64,000 nt of DNA from Halomonas nitroreducens (GTDB lineage Bacteria; Pseudomonadota; Gammaproteobacteria; Pseudomonadales; Halomonadaceae), in assembly GCF_003966155.1 (NCBI RefSeq), contig NZ_RXNS01000001.1, forward strand, positions 124,001 through 188,000, written 5' to 3'. The notes beneath the pieces were generated by a model that saw only the letters and a list, made by a program, of their open reading frames with translations, had not been told where the DNA came from and did not search any database. Shown here piece after piece: positions 52,584 to 60,566 of this stretch. A program made the translations under genes and the position numbers. Position 1 is the stretch's first letter, and each line of letters starts with the position of its first letter.

Positions 52584-53675
52584 TCAGAGCTCCGCGTAGA
52601 GTCGGCCCGGATTGAAGATGCCCTTCGGGTCCAGCTCGGCCTTGAGGCGGCGATGGTACTTCGCCATCACCGGGGCTAGCGGGGTGAAGGGGGCGGCGGC
52701 GCCCGGGGTCAGGCAGGTGGCATGCCCGCCAGCGCTGGCGCAGGCCTCGCGCAGGGTCTCGGCGGGCAGTTCGCTGCGCAGCCAGCGCTGGCAGCCGGCC
52801 CAGTCGTACAGCAGGTCATCCTCGGCGACCCCGTCCAGGGCCAGTGCCGGCGTGTCGTAGGGCAGCGAGAGCCGCCACAGTGGTCGCGCGTCCTCGCGGG
52901 AGAAGAACGCCAGTCGCTGCTCGCGCAGCGCCTCCCAGAAGTCGGCCTCGAGATCCTCGCCGCCGAGACGCTCGCGGGTGGCCGCCACCGAGCCGGGGCC
53001 GCCCTCCAGGCGCAGGTGCAGGGCGCCGGTCTGCCAGGCGGCGGCGGTCAGTGGCAACGGCTGGCGCCCCCACTCGGCCAGGCGTGCGCGGGCCTGGTCC
53101 AGGGGCATCTCGAGACGCAGGCTGTGGCTGGCCGACGGCCGCGGCAGCACCTTGAGGGTGACTTCGGTGAGCAGGCCCAGGCTGCCCTGGGCGCCGACCA
53201 TCAGGCGGGAGAGGTCGTAGCCGGCGACGTTCTTCATCACCTCGCCGCCGAAGCGCTGCTCGTCCCCGGCCCGGGTGATCACCCGGGCACCCAGCACGAA
53301 GTCGCGCACGGCGCCGGCCCAGGGCCGTCGCGGGCCGGACAGGCCGGTGGCGACCATGCCGCCGACGGTGGCGGTATCGCCGAAGTGAGGCGGCTCGAAG
53401 GGCAGCATCTGGCCGTGCTCGGCCAGTCGCGCCTCGAGTTCCGCCAGCGGGGTGCCGGTACGCACCGAGACGATCAACTCTACTGGGTCATAGCTGGTGA
53501 TGCCGCGGTGTTCCCGGGTGGAGAGCGCCTCGCCCTCCACCGGGCGGCCATAGAAGCCCTTGGTGTCGCCGCCGACGATGCGCAGCGGCGTGCCGTCCGC
53601 GTCGGCCTTGCGGACGCGCTCTCCCAGGGCCTCGCTGATATCCCGGTCCGGGGTTGGGGTCGTGGTGTTGGCCAT
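52584..53675 (-). CDS. glcE: Glycolate oxidase subunit GlcE
   Basis: A 363-residue flavin-linked subunit of glycolate oxidase. The FAD-binding type 4 fold shows as [70 protein letters not shown], and [38 protein letters not shown]. It assembles with GlcD and GlcF, which flank it within one operon. It starts nine bases after the glcD stop. Confidence 0.95.
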   Translation of the reverse strand: MANTTTPTPDRDISEALGERVRKADADGTPLRIVGGDTKGFYGRPVEGEALSTREHRGITSYDPVELIVSVRTGTPLAELEARLAEHGQMLPFEPPHFGDTATVGGMVATGLSGPRRPWAGAVRDFVLGARVITRAGDEQRFGGEVMKNVAGYDLSRLMVGAQGSLGLLTEVTLKVLPRPSASHSLRLEMPLDQARARLAEWGRQPLPLTAAAWQTGALHLRLEGGPGSVAATRERLGGEDLEADFWEALREQRLAFFSREDARPLWRLSLPYDTPALALDGVAEDDLLYDWAGCQRWLRSELPAETLREACASAGGHATCLTPGAAAPFTPLAPVMAKYHRRLKAELDPKGIFNPGRLYAEL

Positions 53676-53684
53676 GATGACTCC

Positions 53685-55184
53685 TCAGAAACGGGGCAGC
53701 TCGGGGTGCGGCAGCTCGCCCCCGTGCACATGCATGGCGCCGAACTCGGCGCAGCGCGCCAGGGTCGGGATGTTCTTGCCCGGGTTGAGCAGGCGCTCGG
53801 GGTCGAAGGCCGCCTTCACGGCGTGGAAGGTGGTCAGCTCCTCGGGACTGAACTGGGCGCACATCTGGTTGATCTTCTCGCGGCCCACGCCGTGCTCGCC
53901 GGTGATCGAGCCCCCGGCCTCGACGCACAGCTCGAGGATCTTGCCGCCGAGGTCCTCGGCCTGCTCCAGCTCGCCGGGACGGTTGGCATCGAACAGGATC
54001 AACGGGTGCATGTTGCCGTCCCCGGCATGGAAGACGTTGGCGACCCGCAGGCCGAATTGCTCGGAGAGCTTGCTGATGCCCTGCAGGACGCGAGGAAGCT
54101 CGCGGCGCGGGATGGTGCCGTCCATGCAATAGTAGTCCGGCGACATGCGGCCCACCGCGGGGAAGGCGTTCTTGCGCCCGGCCCAGAACAGGGCGCGCTC
54201 GGCCTCGTCGTGGGCCTGCTGGATATCGGTGGCGCCGGCCGTCTCGAGCACTTCGCGCACCCTGGCGCAGTCGTCATCGACATCGGCCTCCACGCCGTCC
54301 AGCTCGCACAGCAGGATCGCCTCCGCTTCCACGGGGTAGCCGGCATGGATGAAGTCCTCGGCGGCGCGGATCGCCAGGTTGTCCATCATCTCCAGGCCGC
54401 CGGGGATGATGCCGGCGGCGATGATGTCGCCGACGGCGTGACCGGCCTTGCCCACGTCGTCGAAACTGGCCATCAGCACCTTGGCGGTCTCCGGCTTGGG
54501 CAGCAGCTTGACGGTGATCTCGGTAACTACCCCGAGCATGCCCTCGGAGCCGTTGATCAGGGCCAGCAGGTCGAAGCCGGGGGCATCCAGGGCCTCGCTG
54601 CCGAGCGTCAGGCGCTCGCCCTCGATGGTGATGATCTCGACCTTCATCACGTTGTGGACGGTCAAGCCGTATTTCAGGCAGTGCACCCCGCCGGCGTTCT
54701 CCGCCACATTGCCGCCGATCGAGCAGGCGATCTGCGAGGAGGGGTCCGGCGCATAGTAGAGACCATGCGGGGCGACGGCCTCGGAGATGGCCAGGTTGCG
54801 CACCCCGGGTTCCACCCGGGCGGTGCGGGCGTCGGGGTCCACGTCGAGGATGCGGTTGAAGCGCGACATCACCAGCAGCACGCCCTGCTCCAGGGGCAGG
54901 GCGCCGCCGGACAGGCCGGTGCCGGCCCCGCGGGTGACGACCGGCACGCCCAGTTCCCGGCAGCCCTTGAGCAGGGCCACTACCTGGTCGAGGGTCTCCG
55001 GCAGGGCTACCAGCATGGGCAGCACGCGATAGGCGGCCAGGCCGTCGCACTCGAAGGGATGCAGGTCTTCCTCGCGATGGAGCAGAGTCAAGTCGGGAAC
55101 GCTCTGCTGGAGGCTGGCGAGCACCTCCGCCTTGTCCCGGCGAGGCAGCTCCCCATCGAGTCTCGCGTCGAAGTGGATATTCAT
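53685..55184 (-). CDS. glcD: Glycolate oxidase FAD subunit GlcD
   Basis: The catalytic FAD subunit, 499 residues, oxidising glycolate to glyoxylate. The FAD-binding domain has VALLKGCRELGVPVVTRGAGTGLSGGALPLEQGVLLVMSRFNRIL, SSQIACSIGGNVAENAGGVHCLKYGLT and the C-terminal cap DGNMHPLILFD with GGSITGEHGVGREK. It is the first gene of the glcDEFG operon. The 151 bases upstream contain two overlapping inverted repeats that may be operator sites. Confidence 0.96.
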   Translation of the reverse strand: MNIHFDARLDGELPRRDKAEVLASLQQSVPDLTLLHREEDLHPFECDGLAAYRVLPMLVALPETLDQVVALLKGCRELGVPVVTRGAGTGLSGGALPLEQGVLLVMSRFNRILDVDPDARTARVEPGVRNLAISEAVAPHGLYYAPDPSSQIACSIGGNVAENAGGVHCLKYGLTVHNVMKVEIITIEGERLTLGSEALDAPGFDLLALINGSEGMLGVVTEITVKLLPKPETAKVLMASFDDVGKAGHAVGDIIAAGIIPGGLEMMDNLAIRAAEDFIHAGYPVEAEAILLCELDGVEADVDDDCARVREVLETAGATDIQQAHDEAERALFWAGRKNAFPAVGRMSPDYYCMDGTIPRRELPRVLQGISKLSEQFGLRVANVFHAGDGNMHPLILFDANRPGELEQAEDLGGKILELCVEAGGSITGEHGVGREKINQMCAQFSPEELTTFHAVKAAFDPERLLNPGKNIPTLARCAEFGAMHVHGGELPHPELPRF

Positions 55185-55229
55185 GGCGGCTCCGAGAAAC
55201 GGGAATGAATCCAGTATGGGGTCAATGGT

Positions 55230-55273
55230 ATGGAAATGTCTTCCATAAATTTACGGAAGCGCTTCCGGACATT
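55230..55273 (-). promoter_or_regulatory. Nested palindromes upstream of glcD
   Basis: ATGGAA, five bases, TTCCAT (55230-55246) and the perfect 14-bp palindrome CGGAAGCGCTTCCG (55254-55267) lie 46-83 bases before the glcD start, and AATGTC (55235-55240) pairs with GACATT (55268-55273). The low-GC stretch around them suits a promoter/operator. The regulator is not in the window. Confidence 0.5.
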
Positions 55274-55305
55274 TTGCCGCACTGCGGCGGCAGCCGACGG
55301 GCTCG

Positions 55306-55333
55306 CATGGCCCCGCCTGTCGGCGGGGCCATG
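55306..55333 (-). terminator. Terminator after the glycolate/lactate permease
   Basis: A perfect 12-bp stem (55306-55317 and 55322-55333) with a TGTC loop begins two bases past the permease stop on the minus strand. It separates the permease from glcDEFG as transcription units, at least in part. Confidence 0.7.
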
Positions 55334-55335
55334 GC

Positions 55336-57036
55336 TCAGGTCAGTCGCAGCAGCGGGTCGGCGATCGCCCACAGCTGAATGGCCACCAGGCCGACAAGTC
55401 CCGCCGCTACTACATAGTAGATGGTCGGCAGGATGGTCTTGCGGATGGTGATGCCCTCGCGGCCCAGCAGGCCGACGGTGGCCGAGGCCGCGACCACGTT
55501 GTGGATGGCGATCATGTTGCCCGCGGCGGCGCCGACGGCCTGCAATGCCACCATCATGGCCGTGGAGACCCCCAGTTGCTGGGCCACGTTGAACTGGAAG
55601 TCGGACAACATCAGGTTGGATACCGTGTTGGAACCGGCGATGAAGGCCCCCAGGGCGCCGACGGTGGGCGCGAACAGCGGATAGATATCACCGACCCCGT
55701 CGGCCACCAGGCGCGCCATGGCCACCGGCATCGACACCAGGTCGGCGGCATTGACGCCCGAGTTGATCAGGATACGCACCATGGGGATGGTGAAGACCAG
55801 CACGAAGCCGGCGCCGACCAGAGTCCGGGTGGACTCGCCGAAGGCGGCGCGCAGCTCGCCGAGGCGCATCCGGTGCAGGACCGCGGTCAGCAGCACCACC
55901 ATCAGCAGGATGCCGCCTGGCAGATAGAGCGGCTGGATGCTGCCGGAGATGCCGGGCTCGCCGAGGATGTTGCCCCAGCTGAGGCTCACCGAGGTCAGGG
56001 CCTCCTTCAGCGGGGCCACGGTCCGCGAGGCGACCAGCAGCAGGGCCAGCAGCACATAGGGCAGCCAGCCCATGAAGGTGGAGATCGGCGTCTTGCCGAC
56101 CACCTCGTCGGTCTTGATGACGAGCTTGCCGATCCAGTGGTCCGGCCAGGCGGTCGCCTCGGGGAAGTCCCAGCTCTCGCGGGGCATCAGAAAGCCGCGT
56201 CGGGCGGCCGGTACGACGATGGCCAGGCCGACCATGGCGCCGATCATCGAGGGGAATTCCGGTCCCAGCAGCACGCCGGCCAGCGCATAGGGCACCACGA
56301 AGCTGATGCCGGCGAACAGCGCGAAGGGCGCGATGGCCAGGCCTTCCCGCCAGGAGCGGTTGGCTCCGAAGAAGCGCACCATCACCATGACCATCAGCAG
56401 CGGCATCAGTACCCCGACAATGGCGTGGATGACGGCCACCTCACCGGCCACAAGGTGGAAGTAGTCGAGCCAGCCGGCCCCGCCGGCCTCGAGGACTTGG
56501 CTGATCCCGGCGCGGTCGAGGCCGCCCGACACGCCGACCACGATGGGCGTGCCCACGGCGCCGAAGGACACCGGCGTGGACTGGATCATCATGCCGACCA
56601 CCACGGCGGCCAGCGCCGGGAAGCCGAGGGCGACCATCAGCGGGGCGGCCACCGCAGCGGGGGTGCCGAAGCCCGAGGCGCCCTCGATGAAGCAGCCGAA
56701 CAGCCAGGCGACGATGATGGCCTGGACGCGACGGTCGGGACTGATGCCCGAGAAGCCGTTGCGAATGGCGGTGATGCCGCCGGAATGCTTGAGGGTGTTG
56801 AGCAGCAGGATGGCGCCGAAGATGATCCACAGGATCGCGACCGTCAGCATCAGGCCCTGCAGGGTCGAGGCCAGGACCCGGGTGAAGGTCATGTCCCAGG
56901 CGAGCAGGGCGATGACGGCCGTCACGGCGAAGACGATCGGCATGGCGACCCGTGCCGCCATGCGCAGGCCGATCAGCAGGATCCCCGCCAACAGCAGGGG
57001 GGTGAAGGCCAGAAGCGCCAGGAGAGTGTCATGCAT
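55336..57036 (-). CDS. glcA: LldP/GlcA-family lactate/glycolate permease
   Basis: A 566-residue polytopic transporter of the L-lactate permease family, with about 12-14 spans. Family marks are [68 protein letters not shown], and [23 protein letters not shown]. Being next to glcDEFG it probably imports glycolate (GlcA), with L-lactate also likely since the family handles both. I used the ATG at 57036. An ATG at 57090 in frame is the alternative. Two FadR/PdhR-type sites lie upstream. Confidence 0.9.
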   Translation of the reverse strand: MHDTLLALLAFTPLLLAGILLIGLRMAARVAMPIVFAVTAVIALLAWDMTFTRVLASTLQGLMLTVAILWIIFGAILLLNTLKHSGGITAIRNGFSGISPDRRVQAIIVAWLFGCFIEGASGFGTPAAVAAPLMVALGFPALAAVVVGMMIQSTPVSFGAVGTPIVVGVSGGLDRAGISQVLEAGGAGWLDYFHLVAGEVAVIHAIVGVLMPLLMVMVMVRFFGANRSWREGLAIAPFALFAGISFVVPYALAGVLLGPEFPSMIGAMVGLAIVVPAARRGFLMPRESWDFPEATAWPDHWIGKLVIKTDEVVGKTPISTFMGWLPYVLLALLLVASRTVAPLKEALTSVSLSWGNILGEPGISGSIQPLYLPGGILLMVVLLTAVLHRMRLGELRAAFGESTRTLVGAGFVLVFTIPMVRILINSGVNAADLVSMPVAMARLVADGVGDIYPLFAPTVGALGAFIAGSNTVSNLMLSDFQFNVAQQLGVSTAMMVALQAVGAAAGNMIAIHNVVAASATVGLLGREGITIRKTILPTIYYVVAAGLVGLVAIQLWAIADPLLRLT

Positions 57037-57135
57037 CGGTGGAGGTCTCTCATCGAGGATGATGTCGGTGTCGGCCGCGCGGGACGGCAAGGGTGAACCT
57101 TACGGTCAGACACCGGGATTGACCATTTCAGGTAA

Positions 57136-57150
57136 ATTGGTATTACCAAT
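57136..57150. promoter_or_regulatory. PdhR/LldR/GlcC-type operator, perfect
   Basis: ATTGGT, ATT, ACCAAT is a perfect inverted repeat that matches the ATTGGTnnnACCAAT consensus used by FadR-subfamily GntR regulators such as PdhR and LldR. It lies 100 bases upstream of the permease start. Confidence 0.7.
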
Positions 57151-57249
57151 ATTTCTGTGCCGATGCATTCCTCGTGTCGCTATTAAATCCTTTTTTGTTC
57201 AGTGGCTTGAATAGAAGTTGTCGAGCCTGAGCGGCACCGAGGCGTGAAT

Positions 57250-57264
57250 GGTGGTTATACCAAT
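57250..57264. promoter_or_regulatory. Second, weaker PdhR/LldR-type operator
   Basis: GGTGGT, TAT, ACCAAT keeps one full arm and four of six bases of the other (inner TGGT/ACCA perfect). It lies 114 bases from the first site, about 214 bases before the permease and 94 before the GST gene. Confidence 0.45.
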
Positions 57265-57357
57265 GGACAAGAGGCCGGTAGCCGCCGGGGCGATGGCAGC
57301 GGCCGGCAAAGCCTGGCACTATCGGGGCTCTCCCCTCACCGGATGCAAGGAGTCGGT

Positions 57358-58065
57358 ATGACACGGGTGCTCTACGAGCTCTGCGGGATTGACGAATCGC
57401 TGCGGTTTTCGCCGTTCTGCTGGCGGGTCCGTTATGCCCTGGCCCACAAGGGGCTGGATGTCGAGACTCGCCCCTGGCGCTTCACCGACAAGCAGGCGCT
57501 GGCCTTCGCCGACCATGACAAGGTACCGGTCCTCGTCGACGGTGACGAGGTGGTCACCGACAGCTACGCGATCCTGCGCTACCTGGATCGCACCTATCCC
57601 CAGGCACCGCTACTCGGCGACGCCCTGGCCGAAGCCCGGGGACGCTTCTTCAAGCACTATGCCGAGCGTGCACTGGCGCCGGCGATGATGCGAACCATCA
57701 TCATGGACCTGTTCAATGCCGTGCATCCTGACGACCGCGCCTACTTTCGCGAGTCCCGCGAGAAGCGCTTCGGCCGTACCCTGGAGGAGTTTCACTCCCC
57801 GGCCAAGGGCCTGGCGCAGCTCGACGCGGCCCTCGGGCCGATGCGCGGGCGCCTCGAGGAGGCCGACTTTCTCGATGGTGATGCCCCGGGAGGCGCCGAT
57901 TATCTCGTCTTCGGCAACTTCATGTGGGCCCGCTGCGTCTCCAGCGCTGACCTGGTCTCCAATGCCGACCCGGTCCATGCCTGGGTCGAGCGCCTGCTCG
58001 ACCTGCACGACGGCCTGGGTCGCCGGGCCATGCGCGTCACCGATATCGAGGGAGCCTACCGCTGA
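57358..58065 (+). CDS. Glutathione S-transferase family protein
   Basis: A 235-residue GST-like protein: an N-terminal thioredoxin-type domain (LYELCGIDESLRFSPFCWRVRYALAHKGLDVETRPWRFTDKQALAFADHDKVPVLVDGDEVVTDSYAILRYLDRTYP) and an all-helical C-terminal domain. The DSYAI stretch is the glutathione-binding SxA-like loop. It may conjugate or act as a reductase. AAGGAG precedes the ATG at 57358. An N-terminal extension in the longer frame has no ribosome-binding site. A strong terminator follows. Confidence 0.9.
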   Translation: MTRVLYELCGIDESLRFSPFCWRVRYALAHKGLDVETRPWRFTDKQALAFADHDKVPVLVDGDEVVTDSYAILRYLDRTYPQAPLLGDALAEARGRFFKHYAERALAPAMMRTIIMDLFNAVHPDDRAYFRESREKRFGRTLEEFHSPAKGLAQLDAALGPMRGRLEEADFLDGDAPGGADYLVFGNFMWARCVSSADLVSNADPVHAWVERLLDLHDGLGRRAMRVTDIEGAYR

Positions 58066-58085
58066 CCTCCTTCACACTTGCGTGT

Positions 58086-58115
58086 GACGAGGCCCGGCCC
58101 TGGCCGGGTCTCGTC
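58086..58115 (+). terminator. Terminator after the GST gene
   Basis: A 14-bp stem with one G-T pair (58086-58099 and 58102-58115) lies 20 bases after the stop codon. It is not followed by a clear T-run. Confidence 0.6.
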
Positions 58116-58147
58116 GTGTCCGGGGGAGGGGAAAAAGGGCGGCGAAG

Positions 58148-58190
58148 ATGTTGCGATGCACAAAACGGCCTGCTATGTTGCAATGCAGCA
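58148..58190 (+). promoter_or_regulatory. Direct repeats upstream of the phasin gene
   Basis: ATGTTGCGATGCA (58148-58160) recurs as ATGTTGCAATGCA (58175-58187), 12 of 13 bases identical and 27 bases apart. The second copy lies in an imperfect dyad (TGCT, TTGCAA, AGCA at 58171-58190). Such TTGCAATGCA-like elements resemble PhaR-type sites in polyhydroxyalkanoate gene promoters. Confidence 0.5.
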
Positions 58191-58232
58191 CGGGCGCATG
58201 GCCCGGTATCCCCACCATCCCGGAGGTGTGCG

Positions 58233-58583
58233 ATGAGCAAGGCAACGACCGACAAGACCACCGAGCAGTTCGAGTCTCTCTTTGTGCAACCCATGCGGTC
58301 CTATGCCGCGCTGAACCTCGAGTATGCCGAGAAGCTGGTCTCCACCCAGTTCGACTCGGCACGCGCCCTGACCGATCTGGGCCTGGCCCAGGCGCGCGGC
58401 TGGCTCGAGGTCAAGGATGCCGATGGCGTCAAGAAAGCCATGGAAGGGCAGCAGAAAGCCCTGCAGGACCTCGGCGAGCGCGTCAAGAGCGACTCCGAGG
58501 CACTGATGACCCTCGGCCAGGAATATGCCCAGAAGGGGCAGAAGCTGGTCGAGGAGCAGGTCAAGGCCGCCAGCACCAGCTGA
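58233..58583 (+). CDS. Phasin family protein
   Basis: A 116-residue helical protein with the phasin layout: TEQFESLFVQPMRSYAALNLEYAEKLVSTQFDSARALTDLGLAQARGWLEVKDADGVKKAMEGQQKALQDLGERVKSDSEALMTLGQEYAQKGQKLVEEQVKAA. Phasins coat polyhydroxyalkanoate granules. Their gene promoters often carry PhaR sites, and similar repeats are found here upstream. CGGAGGTGTGCG precedes the ATG at 58233. No polymerase genes are within this window. Confidence 0.92.
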   Translation: MSKATTDKTTEQFESLFVQPMRSYAALNLEYAEKLVSTQFDSARALTDLGLAQARGWLEVKDADGVKKAMEGQQKALQDLGERVKSDSEALMTLGQEYAQKGQKLVEEQVKAASTS

Positions 58584-58625
58584 TTTCCCGACTCTCTGCA
58601 AGCAAGGGGCCCTTGCCGGGCCTTG

Positions 58626-58660
58626 CGGGTCACCACCAGACGGCGGTGACCCGTTTTTTT
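58626..58660 (+). terminator. Intrinsic terminator after the phasin gene
   Basis: A 9-bp stem (58626-58634 and 58645-58653), extended in the loop by CC/GG, is followed directly by seven T residues (58654-58660). Confidence 0.88.
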
Positions 58661-58689
58661 CGGTTCTTCGCGGGTCGGGGCGCAGGCGT

Positions 58690-59313
58690 TCAGCCGTGCT
58701 CGGTGCCCAGCAGCTGGATCACCTCGTCGTCGCTGACCTGCCCGAAGTCGGCGAAGAACTGGCCGACGGCGCTGAAGTTGGCGGGGGTGAGCAGGCATAC
58801 CACCTCGTCGGCGAGCCTTTCCAGGCGCGCCACGGTCTCGGGAGGCGCCGCTCCCATGGCGGCGATCAGCCGGGCGGGATGGTGGGGGCGCAGGCTAGCC
58901 AGGGCGGTGGCCATGGTAGCACCGGTGGCGCTGCCGTCGTCGACCACCACCACGATGCGCCCGGCGGGATCGATGGGCGCCCGCACCGGCGTGTAGCGGC
59001 GACGGCGCTCCTCGATCAGCGCCTGCTGGGCCTCGATCTCCCGGGTGATGGCATGTTCCGGATAGTGACTGGCCGCCGGCTCGAGCTGCACCCGGCCCTG
59101 TTCGCCGACCGCGCCGATGGCGTATTCCGGGTTGCCCGGGGCGCCGATCTTCCTCACCAGCACCACGTCCAGTTCCCCTTCCAGCTCATCGGCGATCAAC
59201 CGGCCCATGGGCACTCCCCCCCGGGGAATGGCCAGGATCAGCGGGTCGCGTCCTCTCAGGTGCGCCAGTCGGCGCACCAGTCCCTCGGCAGCTTCCAGTC
59301 GGTCGCGGAACAT
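58690..59313 (-). CDS. Phosphoribosyltransferase family protein
   Basis: A 207-residue type I phosphoribosyltransferase-like protein. The PRPP-binding loop is VVVVDDGSATGATMATAL. The N-terminal part has LAIPRGGVPMGRLIADELEGELDVVLVRKIGAPGNPEYAIGAVGEQG, typical of the PF00156 group often found next to dienelactone hydrolase genes. No substrate is known for this subgroup. It is convergent with the phasin gene and has 118 bases to uraD. Confidence 0.88.
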   Translation of the reverse strand: MFRDRLEAAEGLVRRLAHLRGRDPLILAIPRGGVPMGRLIADELEGELDVVLVRKIGAPGNPEYAIGAVGEQGRVQLEPAASHYPEHAITREIEAQQALIEERRRRYTPVRAPIDPAGRIVVVVDDGSATGATMATALASLRPHHPARLIAAMGAAPPETVARLERLADEVVCLLTPANFSAVGQFFADFGQVSDDEVIQLLGTEHG

Positions 59314-59431
59314 CGTGGCATCCCCTCGTGTAGACCCTCTCTCTGTCTAGTGTAGACGTGACGGAGCCTGCCCCGGGGCTGTCGCCGGGCGGCTGTATGC
59401 GGCCGTGGGGCCGCTGACGTGACCGGTAGGG

Positions 59432-59956
59432 TCAGCCCACCCGATCCTCGAGGCGAAAGCCGGCGATGCGGTTGATCTGCTCGATGGCGGTGCGACGCTC
59501 CTCGGCCGGATCGTTCTCCAGGCGCGTCTCGAAGGCGGCGAGGATGGCGTGCCGGTCACTGCCCTTGACGGCCATCACGAAGGGGAAGCCGAACTTGGCC
59601 TTGTAGGCGGCGTTGAGGCGCTCGAACCGTGCCATCTCCTCGGGCGTGCACTGGTCGAGGCCGGCACCGGCCTGCTCCCGGGTGGAATCATCTGTGAGCT
59701 CGCCGGCGATGGCCGCCTTGCCGGCCAGGTCGGGGTGGGCGCGGATGACCTCGAGCTGGCGCTCGGCGCTCGCCTCCCGCAGGACTCGGCCCATGGCCGC
59801 GGCCAGGCCCGGAGGCGTGTCCTGGCCGCTATCGAGGCCCCGCTCCCAGGCCAGTTCGGCCACCCAGGGCGAGTGCTCGTAGATATCGCCGTAGTGCGCG
59901 ACGAAGTCGGCCTGGCCCAGCTCGCTGGGCCGCGGGGAAAGCGTCTTGCTGTTCAT
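59432..59956 (-). CDS. uraD: 2-oxo-4-hydroxy-4-carboxy-5-ureidoimidazoline (OHCU) decarboxylase
   Basis: UraD completes urate breakdown by decarboxylating OHCU to S-allantoin. The 174-residue protein has the catalytic His74 in IRAHPDLAGKAAIA, preceded by WVAELAWERGL, and NAAYKAKFGFPFVMAVKGSDRHAILAAFETRLEND. It is divergent from uraH across a 204-base AT-rich gap and its promoter carries a GTATACAAT element that also occurs before the GntR gene. GAGACCAGACC precedes the ATG at 59956. Confidence 0.95.
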   Translation of the reverse strand: MNSKTLSPRPSELGQADFVAHYGDIYEHSPWVAELAWERGLDSGQDTPPGLAAAMGRVLREASAERQLEVIRAHPDLAGKAAIAGELTDDSTREQAGAGLDQCTPEEMARFERLNAAYKAKFGFPFVMAVKGSDRHAILAAFETRLENDPAEERRTAIEQINRIAGFRLEDRVG

Positions 59957-60008
59957 GGTCTGGTCTCCTTGCTGAGCGGTTGCCATCTGCCGTGTCAGGG
60001 TAGCGATA

Positions 60009-60024
60009 AAAGTGTATACAATAA
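60009..60024. promoter_or_regulatory. Candidate GntR operator in the uraD/uraH gap
   Basis: AAAGTGTATACAATAA, with the perfect 8-bp palindrome TGTATACA at 60013-60020, lies 53 bases upstream of uraD. A near-identical element (14 of 16 bases) stands before the GntR gene at 61888-61903. Confidence 0.55.
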
Positions 60025-60160
60025 AGTCTTTGAAATGTACTCTCTTTAGAGCTAAAACTGTTCTTAATAGGATGCGCTCGTCTCGGCGGGCGCAACCACC
60101 GGAAGACACTCCCGCCGGACCTCCCGCCGTGGCCGGCATCGACAATAGAGGAGAAACGTG

Positions 60161-60514
60161 ATGGGACGCCTGACGACGCATGTGCTGGACACCTCCCTCG
60201 GCTGCCCGGGCCAGGGGATTCGCATCGAGGTCTATCGCCTCGAGGGCGCTGACCGCACCCGCATCACCGAGGTCGTTACCAACGACGACGGGCGCTGCGA
60301 TGCGCCCATCCTGGAAGGTGATGCCTTCACCGCGGGCGAATACGAGTTGGTCTTCCATGCCGGCGCCTACCTGGATCGCCAGGGCGTGGAAGGGAGCAAG
60401 CCCCGGTTCCTCGACGTCATTCCGCTGCGCTTCGGCGTGGCCGATGCCGGCCAGCACTACCACGTGCCCCTGCTGCTGTCGCCGTACAGCTATTCCACCT
60501 ACCGCGGCAGCTGA
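60161..60514 (+). CDS. uraH: 5-hydroxyisourate hydrolase
   Basis: The transthyretin-like hydrolase that opens 5-hydroxyisourate to OHCU. The 117-residue protein has the N-terminal catalytic His7 in [23 protein letters not shown], and the C-terminal YRGS signature (residues 114-117). GAGGAGAAA is well spaced before the ATG at 60161. It is followed after 52 bases by the membrane urate hydroxylase, so together they catalyse consecutive steps. Confidence 0.96.
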   Translation: MGRLTTHVLDTSLGCPGQGIRIEVYRLEGADRTRITEVVTNDDGRCDAPILEGDAFTAGEYELVFHAGAYLDRQGVEGSKPRFLDVIPLRFGVADAGQHYHVPLLLSPYSYSTYRGS

Positions 60515-60566
60515 GCCCGGTCCCTGCCCCAGACGACAATCGCATAATTCCAACGAGGCCTGACCG

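Larger units (their letters stand above)
57037..57357. other. 321-base intergenic regulatory region
   Basis: Divergent region between the minus-strand permease and the plus-strand GST gene. It contains an AT-rich stretch (57120-57215), two palindromic FadR/PdhR-type sites given separately and otherwise no frame with protein character or ribosome-binding site. It should hold the promoters for both directions. Confidence 0.6.
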
